Of a DNA stretch of 64,000 nucleotides, positions 1-15,800 are shown one piece after another. Origin of the DNA: JASGCP01 sp965263285. Its GTDB lineage: Bacteria > Bacteroidota > Bacteroidia > Chitinophagales > Chitinophagaceae. Both the position numbers and the translations under genes were made by a program. The stretch lies in NCBI GenBank assembly GCA_965263285.1, contig CBDHHD010000016.1:2013808-2077807 (forward strand), in the 5' to 3' direction. Under the pieces are notes generated by a model, which did not search any database, was not told the origin of the DNA, and saw only the letters and a list, made by a program, of their open reading frames with translations. The stretch's first letter is position 1; every line of letters starts with the position of its first letter.

Positions 1-800
1 GTGTATACAGGCAAGAAGCTATTAGCTAAACGAACCAGCTATCGCCAATGGGTAAATTTGGGGAAAGAGTACATAATAAAATATCCCAATGAATTAAACT
101 ATTGGGAAGGTGTAGAGAAGAAGGTGCAAGAGAATATAATAAAACTCTCATCAAAGATTATTATACAAGAAGAGAGTTGTTTTACAACTATTGCAATAGA
201 TAGAGATATAACTAGTTATTTGTTATTATCTGCGAATCAAGTATTTCACACAGAGGTAAATGATTTGTTGTTAACTGCCTTAGCAAGAGCCTTAGGAAAG
301 TTATTTAATGAGCAGGAAATATCTATTTTATTAGAAGGTCATGGGAGAGAGTCGTTACAAGACGATATAGATATTTCCAAGACAATGGGCTGGTTTACGA
401 GTATTATACCTATTCATTTGCCTATATATGATAATGTGCAAGAGTCAATTATTGAAGTAAAGGAGGAGTTGAGAAGAATCCCCAATAAAGGTATTGGCTA
501 TGGATTTATAAAAGGGTATAAGCATTTGCCAAAGATTAGCTTCAACTACTTGGGAGTATTTAAGAAAGAAGAGCAACAAGATTGGTTTTTAACAAATGAA
601 TCAAGTGGGATGTCGGTATCTAATAAAAATAAAAGCAATCTTTGGTTAGATATCAATGGGGGAGTGGGTGCAAATGGTGTTTTGGGATTTTCAATACGAG
701 GAAGGCTGACTAAGGAATATATAGATAATCTTTCAATATATTTTAAGCAAGAAATGATTGTTATTACTAATTATATTCAGTCAGTCAATAGATCTTATCT
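1..800 (+). other. Partial epimerization (E) domain of an upstream module, gene 1
   Basis: Residues 1-267 match the C-terminal two thirds of the other E domains here, for example the one at 20220-21470. Visible motifs are EGHGRE (residues 112-117), KTMGWFTS and FNYLGV (181-186). The catalytic HHxxxD motif lies upstream of the window. It shows that at least one more module, ending in a D-configured residue, precedes the visible part. Confidence 0.9.
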
Positions 801-3800
801 TACTACAAGTGATACGAATTATATAGTAAGCAAAGATTTGCTCAATAGATTGCAACAAGAAAATGAGATGCAAGCTATTTATGTAACCAATAGTTTGCAA
901 GCAGGATTTATCTATCATTATTTGAGTAAGTCTGAAGGAGACGATGCGTATAAGGTTCAGTTATTATGGAAATATAAAAGCCAAGTGAATGAGGATTATT
1001 TTATTCAGTCATGGCAACAAGCCTTAGATCGTTATCCTGGGTTAAGAGTTCGGTTTAATTGGGAAGAAGAGATAGTGCAGATTATAGATAAGAAGGTAAC
1101 ATTAGATTATCGTTTTAGAGATATTCAGGATAAGAGAAATAAAGAAAAAGCGATAGAGGGTATTCGAATAGAAGATAGGAAAGAGGACTATGATTTAGCG
1201 AAGGGTAATTTATTAAGGGTTTATTTGATACAAGTAGATAAAGAAGAGTTTGTGGTTTTATATAGTAATCATCATGCGATAAGTGATGGATGGAGTAATC
1301 CTAATTTATTAAATTATATTCATGAAGTTTATAATAGTTTAATAAATCAAAATACACCAGTTGAACTATTAGAGGAGCAAGCCTATTTGAGGGCACAAGA
1401 ATATCTGCAAGTAAAAAGTAAAAATAATATACATGATAAATGGTGGGTAGATTATTTGTCTGGTGTAGAAAGAACGATAGAAGTAAGGGGATTGAGAAAA
1501 CAAGAGGCGAACGGTATTAATCTGTTAGACTACAAATTTATTCAAGAACCCATATCAAAAGGGGTTAAGATAAGAGATAAGGAATACAGAGCTTTGTCAA
1601 GTTTTATTAAACAAGAAGGACTTACCTGGAGTAATTTAATCATGTGGTGTTGGAGCAAGGCATTAAGTGTATATGACAACAGAAATGACAATATTATTGG
1701 TATAACGCTTTCAGGCAGAGGGTTACCAATTAATGATATAGAGCAATCCGTAGGCTTGTATATCAACACACTACCCTTGGTAGTGCGACATAGTTCTAAT
1801 GAGAGCATATTAAATATATTAAAAAATATTCAGAAAGATACGGAGCAATTGAATCAGTTAACACATACTAATTTAAGTAGTTTACATAGTAATTCTTCAG
1901 ATCGTTTATTTGCTACGATGGTAGTGTATGAGAATTATCCGATACCTACAAACAAAGATAATCAAGAAGCGAATACATTAATGCCTATATTTTTATCTTC
2001 AGTAGAAAAGACAGATTATCCATTGACTGTATTGGCTTATGAGAAAGATGATGTGCTTAGTTTAGGAATTAAATATGCGGGAGAGTTATTTGAGGAGAAG
2101 CAAATAGAAAGGCTATTAAAATTAATGTCTTTGTTATTACAACAAATCCCTATTTGTTACAATAAATTAGAACAAGAACTTATACTAATAGATAATGAAG
2201 AATACAATTATCTTGTATACGATTATAATAAAACAGAAAAAGAATACCCTAAAGATAAAACGATACATCAGCTGTTTGAAGAGCAAGTAGCAAGAACACC
2301 GAATAATATAGCGGTGGTATTTGAGAAGAAGCAATTAACCTACCAAGAGTTGAATAGTATAGCTAATCAATTAGCAAATTATTTGCACAATAATTATCAA
2401 ACTAAAGCAGACGATATTATTTGTTTGTTATTGGAGCGAAGTGAGTGGATGATTATTTCTATTTTAGGAGTGCTTAAGAGTGGAGCTGCTTATTGTCCTA
2501 TTTCTCCCGAATACCCTGAAGAGCGGATATTGTTTATTTTACAAGACACTCAACCTAAGTGCTTAATTACAAATTGCAAATTGAAAATTGAAAATGTTCA
2601 GTTTCCAATTGTTAATTTAACAGATGAACAATTTCTAAAAAAATTATATTCATTAACCATTAACCATTTGCCATTAACTATTAGCTCTCGTTCTTTAGCG
2701 TATATTATCTATACCTCAGGAACAATAGGGAATCCTAAGGGGGTAATGGTGGAACATAGAAATGTAGTTAATCTTTTATATGCTACTGCGTATATTTTAT
2801 ATCCAATTAATCAAACATATCTAAGGGCAAGTGCGTTTACCCCTTATCAATTTGATGTTTCTGTTAGTGAATTTTTAAGTCCTTTAGTACAAGGAGGCGA
2901 ATTACATATTTTTAATGAATTAGCAATACAAAACATTTCATTTTTATCTCAATATATTATAGAAAAATCTATTAATTATCTATATATCCCTCCTGTATTG
3001 CTATCACAACTTCCGCAACATATCTATCCAGAATTAAAACATATTATCTATGCAGGAGAGCCATGTAATAGAAACATAGCTAATGATTGGTCGAAAAATT
3101 ATTCGTTGTTTAATTATTATGGACCTACAGAGTCAACCATATATGCTTTGGGTAAACAAATTAATATAGATGAAGTAGAACAAATTGGGAAATCAATATA
3201 CAATATAAAGATATATTTATTAAATACAAAACTTCAAGTTGCGCCAATAGGAAGCATTGTAGAATTATACATTGGAGGCGATGGTGTAGCAAGAGGATAT
3301 TTGAATAGACCTGAATTAACTGCGGAACGGTTTATAAAAAACCCTTTTCAAACAGAAGAAGATAAAAAGAAAAAACGAAATGACCGATTGTATAAGACAG
3401 GAGATTTAGTGCGAATGCTACCCGATGGCAATATTGAATATATAGGGAGGAATGATTTTCAAGTGAAGATAAGAGGCTATCGAATTGAATTAGGGGAGAT
3501 AGAGAATAGGATTCAAGGATTTCAGACTAGGATTGAAGGGTTAAAGGATGAACAAGTTATTGAACAAGTCGTAGTATTGATTAATGAGAAAGGAGATAAT
3601 AAATATTTAGTGGGGTATTTTGTGGCTAAGGAGCAAGTGGATGTAGAAGAATTAAGAAGTTATCTCTCTAAGCAATTGCCCGAATATATGGTACCTACAG
3701 GATTGGTGCAAATAGAGCAGATGCCTTTAACGGTGAATGGCAAACTAGATAGAAAGGCATTATTAGCCATAGAATATAATCTTGCTGATAGCAATGAATA

Positions 3801-6800
3801 TAAAGCTCCTACAAATGAATTAGAACAACAACTGCTATCTATTTGGGAGAAATTATTAGGAAATAATAACATAGGAGTAGAAGATGATTTTTTTAGGGTA
3901 GGAGGAGATAGCATACGATCTATTCAATTGTCTAGCCAATTAAGAGCTCATATGGGAGTAGACATATCAGTGAAAGATATTTTTCAATATAGAACTATAG
4001 CGCAACTAAGTGAGCAGATATCTTTTAATTTTAGAGAGAAAGATGTTGTAAGAGAGACAGGTAGATTAGAGGGTGAGGTTGGACTTCTCCCTATTCAAAA
4101 ATGGTTTTTTGAAAAAGATTATCCTAATCCTGATTATTTTAATCAAGCCTTTGAGATTAAGACAGAGCTTTTAAATAAGGAAGTTTTAATTCAAGCTATA
4201 GCTGACTTAGTGGATTATCACGATGCTTTTAGATTGTCGTATAAGAAAGATGAGGCGGGGAATATTATTCAATACTATGATTCAACGAAACCGATGACTC
4301 CTGTTGTTTTTTATAATCTTACCAATTATAAAGATAAGGTATCTCAAAAGAGAATATGGTATAATCAAGGGCATCAGGAATTGGATAGATGGAAGGGTAA
4401 CTTGTATAAGATATTCTATATGGAAGATGAAGAAGAAAAGAAAGCATATATTGGTATGATTTTTCATCATTTAATAATAGATGGGGTGAGTTGGCGGATT
4501 TTATATGATGATTTATTTTTGTTATATCAGGGGAAGAGCTTGGGAGATAAGAAAACGAGCTATCGACAATGGGTGAATAGTTTACTGGAGTATAGCGCTC
4601 AGATAGATTCTTCTTGGGATGCCATATATAAGGAATGGGCAATACAATGGCAAGAACAAAATGAGGAATTTATAAGATGGTTAGACAATGAAGACAACTG
4701 TTTTGTAACAGTTAGCCTTAGTAAAGAAGAGACAGAGCAACTCATCTATCAAGGGAATAAGCCCTACCATACAGAAATTAATGATTTGTTATTGTATAGC
4801 TTAGCTGCGTCTTTTAGACAGGTATTTGGTAAAAGCGATTTGTTTATTACCTTAGAGAGTCATGGTCGCGAAGAATGGAAGGAAGAGATTAGAATAGGAA
4901 ATACAATGGGATGGTTTACTACGATGCATCCTGTATGCTTATCTGTAGGAGAAGATATCTCTGAAAGTATTATAAGTATTAAAGAGCGACTTCATTCTAT
5001 AGAAAGGAATGGTTTAGGATATGGTATTCGCTGGGGATATAGTCATATGCCTTGTGTTGTTTTTAATTACTTAGGGGTGATAGATGGGAAAGAGCGCCAA
5101 CAATCATGGTCATTGAAAATAAAAGATACAGGCATTTGGGTAGATAGTAAAAACGTAACAATTCAAGAGAACAGATTGCAAATAGGATCGGTAGTAGAAA
5201 ATGGTCAATTTAGATTTACGATGGCTGGTCGCTTAAGTAAAGAGAAGATGGGATTATGGGGACAGGCTTGGGAAATGGAATTGAAAAATATGATTCAACA
5301 TTTACTTAAGAGAAATACTGTAATATATAGTCCGTCTGATTTTAAAGATATTCGATCAGAAGTAGATGTAAGAAGATTAATAATAGAGCCTAATAAAGAA
5401 AAGCTCTACGATTGGTTTGAAATGACGGATTTGCAAAAAGCCTATTTATTAGGTCGTTTAGATAATTTTGAAATAGGAGGCATTAGTAATACGATCTATA
5501 TAAGATTTTGTTTTTCGGAGATAGATATAAAAGAGTTGAATAGAGCCTTGAATCAATTGATTGTATGGCAACCTGCATTGAGGACTATTTTTTCTATGGA
5601 GATATTAAAACAAAGGTATCTAAGAATGGAAGAGATAGATGTATATACTATTGAAGAAATAAACCTTGAAACAGAACCATACACAGCAGTACATAATGAA
5701 GAAATAGCCAATCGTGTGTTTCGTAAGGACTATGATGCTGGTAAATTTCCTTTGTTTCATTTTGTAGCTGTAAGATATAATGATATAGTGGTTTTGCATC
5801 ATAGTATGGATTTGATTATTTTAGATGCACAAAGCAGGCAATCGTTTTGGACAATATTGATTCAGTTGTATAAGAATAAGGACTATCAACCTGCATTTAG
5901 TGCTATATCGTTTAAGGATTATCAAGATATTGTATCTCAGTTGCGGTATTCTTCATGGTATGAGAGGGATAAAAGGTATTGGGAAGAAAAGCTAAGCAAC
6001 ATGCCGGGTAAACCACCTTTATTAGGCTTAGAGGATACTTCCTGGATTAAGAAAGCACATTTTTCTGAGCATACGCTTTTTGTAGACAAAAGTACCTGGA
6101 TGTCATTTTGTAAAAAGATAGAAAGTTATAGATTGTCCCCTGCAGGTGTTATTCTTGCTTTGTTTGGTAAAGTTATTGGCTACTATAGTGGAGTGGCTGA
6201 GTTTTTAATAACGATAACATTGTTTAATAGATATCATGTGCATAAAGATGTGAATCAGCTGTGGGGAGATTTTACCAATACAGATTTTTTTCATTTTTTA
6301 GATGTAGGGGGATTGTTTCCTACAATAGAAAGAACAAGTAGGAGATTATTAGACGATATAGAGCATCAATTGTATGGGGGGCAAAATGTTCAGAGAGACT
6401 GGATAAGAGCCCATGCTACAGATATACATAAGATTGTGTCTCCTATTGTTTTTACGGGAGTGTTTAATACTATAGGCAGGAACGATAATATAGTAGATAA
6501 GGAGAAGTATTTTCCTAGTGAGTATATAGAAAAGCGCTATAGTATGGGTCAAACCTCTCAAGCATGGATTGACTTGCAAGCTATTGGTACTGAAGAAGGT
6601 TTTTTAAGTAAATGGTTATTTGTTTCGGAATTGTTTAGCAAGGAGCAAATAGGACAAATGAATGGTCAAATGATTGCATGGATTGAGTGGTTGAGTAAAA
6701 ATGATTGGAAAGAAAAATGTGTTATATCACCATTGAGTGCTTTTGATAGGAATTGCATATTTGAATACGAAGAGAGAGGAAGGGTGTTAGCTCCTAAGAT

Positions 6801-9800
6801 AGAACGAAGTTGGCTACAGGAATATGAAGAAAAGGTGATACAAAATCTATCTTTGAGAGATAGTGTTTCTGTTATAGATAGCGAACAAAATAGGATGTAT
6901 ACACATAAGGAGATATGGGATTTATCTAAGAAAATAGCATCGATACTTGTAAGTGAAGATAGAACAACTGTTGCTATTCTTTCCGAGAAAGGAATGTTGC
7001 AAGTAGTGAGTGCTATAGGTATTATGCAATCGGGTAAAGCTTATATTCCTTTGAATATCCATTGGTCTGTGAGCAGGATACTTGAGATAATGGAGGAGAG
7101 CGGCACGAAGGTGTTATTGATTTCTAAAAAGGAGTATGAGCATAAGATACAATTGCAAGGATCAAATATAAGGCTATTGATTATTGAGGAGTTGTTATTA
7201 AAAGAGCAGGAGGGAGATATTTCTTTGCCAGCTGTATTGCTTTCAGATATAGCTTATATTATCTATACGTCAGGTAGTACGGGCAAGCCTAAGGGAGTGG
7301 CGATTAGCCATGAGAATATGATAAATACCCTTATAGCAGTGAATAATAGATATAAAGTTACAGAAAAGGATAGTGTATTGGCATTGTCGGAATTGAGTTT
7401 TGATTTATCTGTTTATGATATTTTTGGTTTGTTATTAGTGGGAGGGGGAATTATTTTTGTGAATGATGAAGAGAGACAAGATCCTCGGCATTGGTTAGCG
7501 CTCATTGAAAAGCATAAAATAACTTTATGGAATACAGTGCCTCAATTAGCCGAGTTATTGGTAGATGAGGCAAGGGCGAGAGAAATGAGATTGGATAGTA
7601 TAAGACTATATCTGTTAAGTGGCGATTGGTTGCCTTTGCAATTACCTGATAAGATAAAACGGCAATCTAAAGATACACAAGTAATAAGTTTAGGAGGAGC
7701 AACGGAAGGGAGTATTTGGTCAATATGGTATGAGATTAAGAATATAAATCCAGATTGGAAAAGTATTCCTTATGGTTATCCCATGCCTAATCAGCAAATC
7801 TATATTTTAAATCACGAATTGATTCATTCACCTGTTGGGGTTGAGGGAGATATTTATATAGGAGGCAAGGGAGTGGCGCAAGGATATTGGAATAATGAGG
7901 AGGAAACAGACAAACAATTTAAAGACCATCCCGAATTAGGGAAGATATATAAAACAGGAGATAGGGGTATTTTGCATGCAGAGGGATGGGTAGAGTTTAG
8001 AGGCAGAAAGGATTTTCAAGTGAAGATAAGAGGGTACAGAGTGGAATTGGAGGAGATTGAAAATAAATTAAATAAATTAGAGGGAGTTAAACAATCGGCA
8101 GTGCAGTTGTTTAAAAAGAATAATAGTGAAGTGTTGGTAGGCTTTGTGGTTAGAGAGCAATTAATAACTAAAGGAGCAGATGAAAACTTTGATAAGGAAG
8201 TCTTTAAGTTAGAACAAAGAGGAATAAGAAAGGGTTTAACAGATACCATAATCTTTAAAGACAATGATATTGCCGAACAGGAATATAGATTAACGAAGAG
8301 CTATAGGAATTTTGGAGATAGAGTTGTAGATACTTCATTGATAGATACTATTATTAGAGAAGCCAAACAGATTAAAGTAAAAACAAAAAATGTAGGAGAT
8401 TCTTTGCTAACGAAAGACAAGATAGCAAGGGTTTTAACGAGATTACAGGGCAAGTCCTTATCAGACAAGATACTGCCAAAATATCTATATCCGTCTGGAG
8501 GTAGTGCATATCCAATAGAATGTTATGTAAGGGTTTCGGAATTAGGAATAAAAGGGATAGAGGGAGGTGTGTATTACTACCATCCTCTTAATAATGCACT
8601 TCAAAGAGTAGAGGATCATAGCAATAATAATCAAGATAGTATTGAGTTGATAGTGAATTGGTCGGCTATCAAGCCTTTATATGGTGATTTTGCGGATAAA
8701 TTAGTATGGATAGAATTAGGACATATTTTGGAGTTGTTGTCTACCGAGTTAAATAGATTGGGTATTGCCTTTGATATTCAAATTAAGCAAGAAAACAGGG
8801 ATGAATCTAAAATGGTTTTAGCGGAGATAGTTTTAGGTGTTGATGGTAATCAAATAGAGCAATTGACAAGTGAATTGACCGCGTACTATGTGAGCAAGCG
8901 AGGGAATATATATGAGGGTTTAATAGATTTAGATAAGTATAGTGTATTTGATAGAGCAATAGAACAAGCCAAGATATTAGAGAATGGCAAGGGTATGATT
9001 GTTGTAGAATGTGATTCTCGTAGAGACAAGGCATGCCTTGTCTCTCAATGGATAGGTTCGGGTATAATGATTGAGAGGATAAAACAGCAATTATTGCAAT
9101 ATAATATAGGCTGTTGTCCTTTAGGCAGTGAGTTTGGAGAGAATAGATTGTATAGTATGGTAATAGGCTATATTGCAAATGAGGAGAAGACGAAGGGAGA
9201 AAGCAAAGTGGTAGTGGAGAAATTAAGTAAGGTGATAAATGATAGTGTAGGATTACCAGATTATATGTCATTGCAGGAGATAGTGTTTTTAGATAGTATG
9301 CCCTTGACGGCAAATGGCAAGTTAGATAAGTCTCGTTTGCCTGAACCTGAAATAGAATGGCAATCGTATATAGCCCCCGTTACTAAAGAGGAGCAAGAGA
9401 TGGTGGAAATATGGAGCGAGATATTGAATATAGATAAAGGTAAGATAGGTATTGAGGATAGTTTTTTTAATTTAGGTGGTCATAGCATTACAGCGATACG
9501 GTTGATTAGCAAGATAAATAGTCGCTTTAATTTTGGGTTATCTTTTAAGGATTTATTTGAATATCCTACCATTAGAGGCCTGATAAAAAATAGTATAACA
9601 TTAAACCAAAGAGAGCAAGAAGGGGATTATATACCGTATCAATTAATAGATAGTAGTGTTGTTATTTCTAAAGAATATTATGAGGATTGTTACCCAGCGG
9701 GGATGTTACAGTTAGGCATGTTTTTTGAACAGGAGAAATTAGGACATGGTACTTATCTTGCATTTCAGATACAATATTTTTCGGGAAAATGTAATAGAGA

Positions 9801-12800
9801 AAAATTAGAGAGATGTCTTCAGACCATTATTAATAGACATGATATTTTAAGAACGGGGTATAGGATGTTAGAAGATGGCAATATCTATGTCATGGTGCAA
9901 AAGCGAGTGGAGGTAAAGGGTAAGTTGTTTTTTGTTACCGATAGTATTGAAGAGGTTAGAAAGAAAGAGATAGCATTAGCATTTAATAGAGAGATAGCTG
10001 GTTTATATAGATTCTATATTATTGAACATGCAGAAGTTTTTGTGTTATTTTTTAGTTTTCACCATGCTATTTTAGATGGGTATAGTTTAAATTTATTTAT
10101 AAGGGAATTAGTTGATCTGTATCAGCATGATAATGATAAGCTATATGAAGAAGAGCAATCAAAACTATTATATGGGGAATTTATAAGAAATGAGCTATCG
10201 GCATTAAAGAATGAAGATACAAGATTGTTTTGGCAGGAATATTTAGCGGAAAGTATATTGTTGACTCCTCAATGGAATTTTAGTAAAAGCAATGGAATAA
10301 GTGTAGTAGCAGAACGACAACAGATAGAAGGATTACGCTTAGGACAGATAGAAGATATAGCGAGTAAGTATAGCTGTACAGTTGAAGAGTTATTATTATT
10401 GTCTTATATGACTGTGTTGTCGTTATTTTTTAATGAGCGAGATATTACAATAGGGTTGGAGAAACATAATCGTATAGAGAAAGAGGGAGGGGATAGGCAA
10501 TTAGGATTATTTGTTACGATGTTACCTTTCAGGTATGAGTTAAGAGATAAGGAAGCATTAGGTACAGCATTAAGCAGATTAAGAGATAGTGTAAAAAAGA
10601 TAGTGAATCATAAGCAATATCCTTATAATGAAATCAAGCAACAATTAGGAGGCAGAGATTTGTTTGATATAGCGTATAGTTATAATGACTTTAGCCATTT
10701 TGTAGGGAATGAAAAGAGAACTCATATAAATGAGTTTTTAAATGAGGAGCTTAGCAACATAACAAGTATTCTTTTTATATGTAAAGTATATAAGTATAGT
10801 GGTGGATATGGGTTTGTTTTTAGTGGACATAGTAACAATATTGATCAAGCATATTTATCTTATTTTGTAAGATACTATAATAGTGTATTAGATCAATTAT
10901 GCAAAGAAGAAAGGGTGGTTTTCAAATTGATGGATGAAGACTATCAGTATTTAGTGTATGATTACAATAAAACAGAAAAAGAATATCCTAAAGATAAAAC
11001 CATACATCAGCTATTTGAAGAGCAAGTAGAAAGAACGCCGAATAATATAGCGGTGGTATTTGAGGAGAAGCAATTAACCTACCAAGAGTTGAATGACAAA
11101 GCTAATCAATTGGCAAATTATTTGCATCATAATTATCAAACTAAAGCAGACGATATTATTTGTTTGTTATTAGAACGCAGCGAATGGATGATTATTGCCA
11201 TCTTAGGAGTGCTTAAGAGTGGCTCTGCTTATTGTCCTATCTCTCCCGAATATCCTAATGAGAGGGTATTATTTATTTTACGAGATACTCAACCCAAGTG
11301 TTTAATTACAAATTACAAATTGAAAATTGAAAATGTTCAGTTTGTAATTGTTAATTTAACAGATGAACAATTTCTAAAAGAATTATATTCATTTACCATT
11401 CACCATTTACCATTAATCATTCACTCTCATGCTTTAGCATATATTATCTATACTTCAGGAACAACGGGGAATCCTAAGGGGGTAATGGTAGATCATAGCA
11501 ATGTAGTGTCTTTAGTAAAGGGAGTAGATTATGTTAAACTTGACAGCTATTCTTTTGCTATACAATTATCAGACATTTGTTTTGATGCTTTTACTTTTGA
11601 GTTGTGGGGCATGTTATTGAATGGAGGTAAGATATATGTGCCTAAAGATATAAAAAACATGCTGGAAGTACAGATATTTAAAAGTTATTGTGTAGAACAT
11701 AATATTAATACACTATGGTTAACAAAAACATTATTTGAAGCTTTGTATTTACAAGACAATACACTTTTTAAACATCTAACTTATTTATTGGTGGGAGGAG
11801 AGGCTCTTAATTCTATATTGGTTCAACAATTGATGTGTGAGAATGGTCCGCAATTTTTTATAAATGGATATGGTCCTACCGAAAACACAACTTTTAGTTT
11901 GACTTATACATGTAATAAAAATAATAAAAATCAGAATATATCTATTGGCAAGCCATTAAATAACAGAACTGCTTTTGTAGTTTCAAATGATAATACACTA
12001 TTACCCATAGGATCTATGGGCGAATTATATCTTGGTGGAGATGGTTTATCGAGAGGCTATTTGAATAGACCTGAATTGACTGCAGAACGATTTATTAAGA
12101 ATCCTTTTCAAACTGAAGAAGAAAAAAAGCAAAATAGAAATGGGCGACTATATAAAACAGGAGACATAGTGCGCATGCTACCCGATGGTAATATTGAATA
12201 CATAGGCAGAAATGATTTTCAAGTGAAGATACGAGGCTATAGAATTGAATTAGGGGAGATAGAGAATAGGATTCAAGGATTTCAGACTAGGATTGAAGGA
12301 TTAAAGGATGAACAAGTGATTGAACAAGTCGTGGTATTGGTTAATGAGAAAGCGGATAATAAATATTTAGTGGGATATTTTGTGGCTAAGGAGCAAGTGG
12401 ATGTAGAAGAATTAAGAAGCTATTTATCTAAGCAATTACCTGAGTATATGGTGCCTACAGGACTAGTGCAAATAGAACAAATGCCTTTAACAGTGAATGG
12501 GAAATTAGATAGAAGGACATTATTAAATATTGAATATAAAATAAGTGATGAGTCTATAGAATTGCCAAAGAACAATACGGAAGAACGATTGCTAAAGATA
12601 TGGTCAAACTTATTGAAAATATCTGAATTGGAGTTAAGTGTAACGCAATCTTTTTTTAGATTAGGTGGGAATAGTTTGCTGTCTATTCGATTGGTTGGTC
12701 AATTGAATAGACAGCTGCTAGTGCAACTAAGTGTAAAAGATATTTTTGCTTATCCTACTATTAGAGAGATATCGCATATCATTGAACAAAAAGATACGGG

Positions 12801-15800
12801 ATTTGTATATCAAGATTATATGTTGACTGATATAAAAAAGGAGGATTATAGTTTGTTTCCGTTAAATAATGTGCAACAAGCTTATTATATAGGGAGAATA
12901 GATTTGTTTGAGATAGGCAATATTTCTACAGGGGGCTATAGTGAGTTTGTTGTGGATGATTTATCTGTTGAAAATTTAGAAAAAGCTTTAAATCGTTTAG
13001 TGCTAAGACATGCAGGTTTGCGAACTGTTTTTACTGATCAAGGTCAACAGATTTTACCAGCTGATAATTGTCATTATTCTATTCCTGTTAATAAAATAAC
13101 GACAGAAGAAGCCTTGTTAGATATTAGGAACAGGCTATTAAATATGAAGGTAGATGTAGCAAGGTTTCCTATAATCGTTATAGAAGTGTCAGAGTATAAA
13201 GGTTCGTATGTTATTCATTTTATGTTTGATGCTATTATTATGGATAATAATAGTATGCGAATATTTTTTACTGAGTTGGTAAAGATTTATAATAATCTGG
13301 ATATTGTGTTGCCCACGCTGCATATTACATATCATGAATATATTTTAGCACTACAACGCATTCGTGATAGTAAATTGTTTGACAAAGCAAAAACATATTG
13401 GGAGACTAAGTTAGAGGATTATGATTTTAGCTGTAATCTTCCGATAGTGATAGAACCATCAATGGTTAAGCAGTCTACTACTAAAAGGGGTTTAAGGATA
13501 ATAGAGAAAGAGACGTATGATATATTACAGGAGAAATTAGCTAAAATACAACTGAGTCCTACTTCGCTGTTATTGTCATTATATGGTAAGGTATTATGTC
13601 GTTGGTCAGGTCAAGATAAATTTAGTATTAATTTGACTTTGTTTAATCGCTTGCCGTTACATAAAGAGGTGAATGATATATTGGGTGATTTTACAAATTT
13701 AGAGTTATATAATTATGATGATGTAAAAAGTAGAGATATTGTAGAGCATTATTTAAAAGGAGTACAAAATGTTCTTTGGGATGATATAGAGAATAATCTA
13801 TTTGATGGGATTGACTTTCAAAGATTGATAAGAGAGCGAAAACAATGGTCTATTTCCAAGGCTATAGCTCCGATTGTATTAACGAGTGTATTAGGATTTA
13901 AAGAAAAAAAAGAAGAAGGGGATGTTATTAATTTGTTTGGGAGACAACATTATTCTATTTCAAGAACATCACAGGTTTGGATAGACAATGCGGTATATGA
14001 AGATTATAATGGCAATTTGATTCTTCGTTGGGATTTTGTAGAGCAGTTATTTTTACCTGAAGTAATAGAGGGGATGTTGGATGAGTATGCTTATTTGATA
14101 AGGAAGATAGCAGCGATGGATATACAGAGGGATAGATTGGAATGTTATAGATTGCCTGCTACTTATCAACATATTATTGAAAAATATAATGCTACTGCAG
14201 AAGAATATGATGTGAAGACAATTATAGACTTCTATGATAACTGTGTTATACAAGATGCATGCAAGTGTAATGCTATTGCTGTGGTGGAAGGAGGGAATAA
14301 TAAGCAAGCATATAAACATAGAGAAGTGGCTATAGGATCTAAAAATATAGCTACTCATCTATATAAGTATTATAAAGAAGAACAAACTGTTGCTATTTTA
14401 TCTGAGAAAGGCTATAATCAAGTAGTGAGTAGTCTTGGTATTATGCAATCGGGTAAAGCTTATATTCCTTTGAATATCCATTGGTCTGCGAGTAGGATAC
14501 TTGAGATAATGGAGGAGAGCGGCACGAAGGTGTTATTGATTTCTAAAAAGGAATATGAGCATAAGAGACAATTGCAAGCATCAAATATAAGGCTATTGAT
14601 TATTGAGGAATTATTAACAAAAGAGTGGGAGGGAGATATTTCTTTGCCAGCTGTATTACTTTCAGATATTGCTTATATTATCTATACATCAGGTAGTACG
14701 GGTAAACCTAAGGGAGTGGCGATTAGCCATGAGAATATGATGAATACCATTATAGCAGTGAATAATAGATATAAAGTTACAGAAAAGGATAGTGTATTGG
14801 CATTGTCGGAATTGAGTTTTGATTTATCTGTTTATGATATTTTTGGTTTGTTATTAGTGGGAGGGGGAATTGTTTTTGTGAATGATGAAGAGAGACAAGA
14901 TACTCAGCATTGGTTATCGCTCATTGAAAAGCATAAAATAACTTTATGGAATACAGTGCCTCAATTAGCCGAGTTATTGGTAGATGAGGCAAGGACGAGA
15001 GCAATGAGATTGGATAGTATAAGACTATATCTGTTAAGTGGCGATTGGTTGCCTTTGCAATTACCTGATAAGATAAAACGGCAATCTAAAGATACACAAG
15101 TAATAAGTTTAGGAGGAGCAACGGAAGGGAGTGTTTGGTCAATATGGTATGAGATTAAGAATATAAATCCAGATTGGAAAAGTATTCCTTATGGTTATCC
15201 CATGCCTAATCAGCAAATCTATATTTTAAATCACGAATTGATTCATTCACCTATTGGGGTTGAGGGAGATATTTATATAGGAGGCAAGGGAGTGGCGCAA
15301 GGATATTGGAATAATGAGGAGCAAACAGACAAACAATTTAAAGAACATCCCGAATTAGGGAAGATATATAAAACAGGAGATAGGGGTATTTTGCATGCAG
15401 AGGGATGGGTAGAGTTTAGAGGCAGAAAGGATTTTCAAGTGAAGATAAGAGGGTACAGAGTGGAATTGGAGGAGATTGAAAATAAATTAAATAAATTAGA
15501 GGGAGTTAAACAATCGGCAGTGCAGTTGTTTAAAAAGAATAATAGTGAAGTGTTGGTAGGCTTTGTGGTTAGAGAGCAATTAATAACTAAAGGAGCAGAT
15601 GAAACCTTTGATAAGGAAGTCTTTAAGTTAGAACAAAGAGGAATAAGAAAGGGTTTAACAGATACTATAACCTTTAATGATAATGGTATTGATGAGGAGT
15701 TATATAGATTAACGAAGAGCTATAGGAATTTTGGAGATAGAGTTGTAGATACTTCATTGATAGATACTATTATTAGAGAAGCCAAACAGATTAAAGTAAA

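Noticed and set aside
1..3. GTG at base 1 as the start of gene 1
   Set aside because: The same sequence is internal to an E domain at 20698, and the E domain lacks its catalytic motif here; the gene continues upstream.
2565..2684. CRISPR array, suggested by short regular repeats
   Set aside because: Units are 7 bp, contiguous and coding, with no spacers and no cas genes.
8807..9313. 168-codon minus-strand frame recurring at 16226, 28145 and 44093
   Set aside because: It lies antisense to the repeated Ox region; its recurrence follows from the duplication of the sense gene, and it has no recognisable motif.
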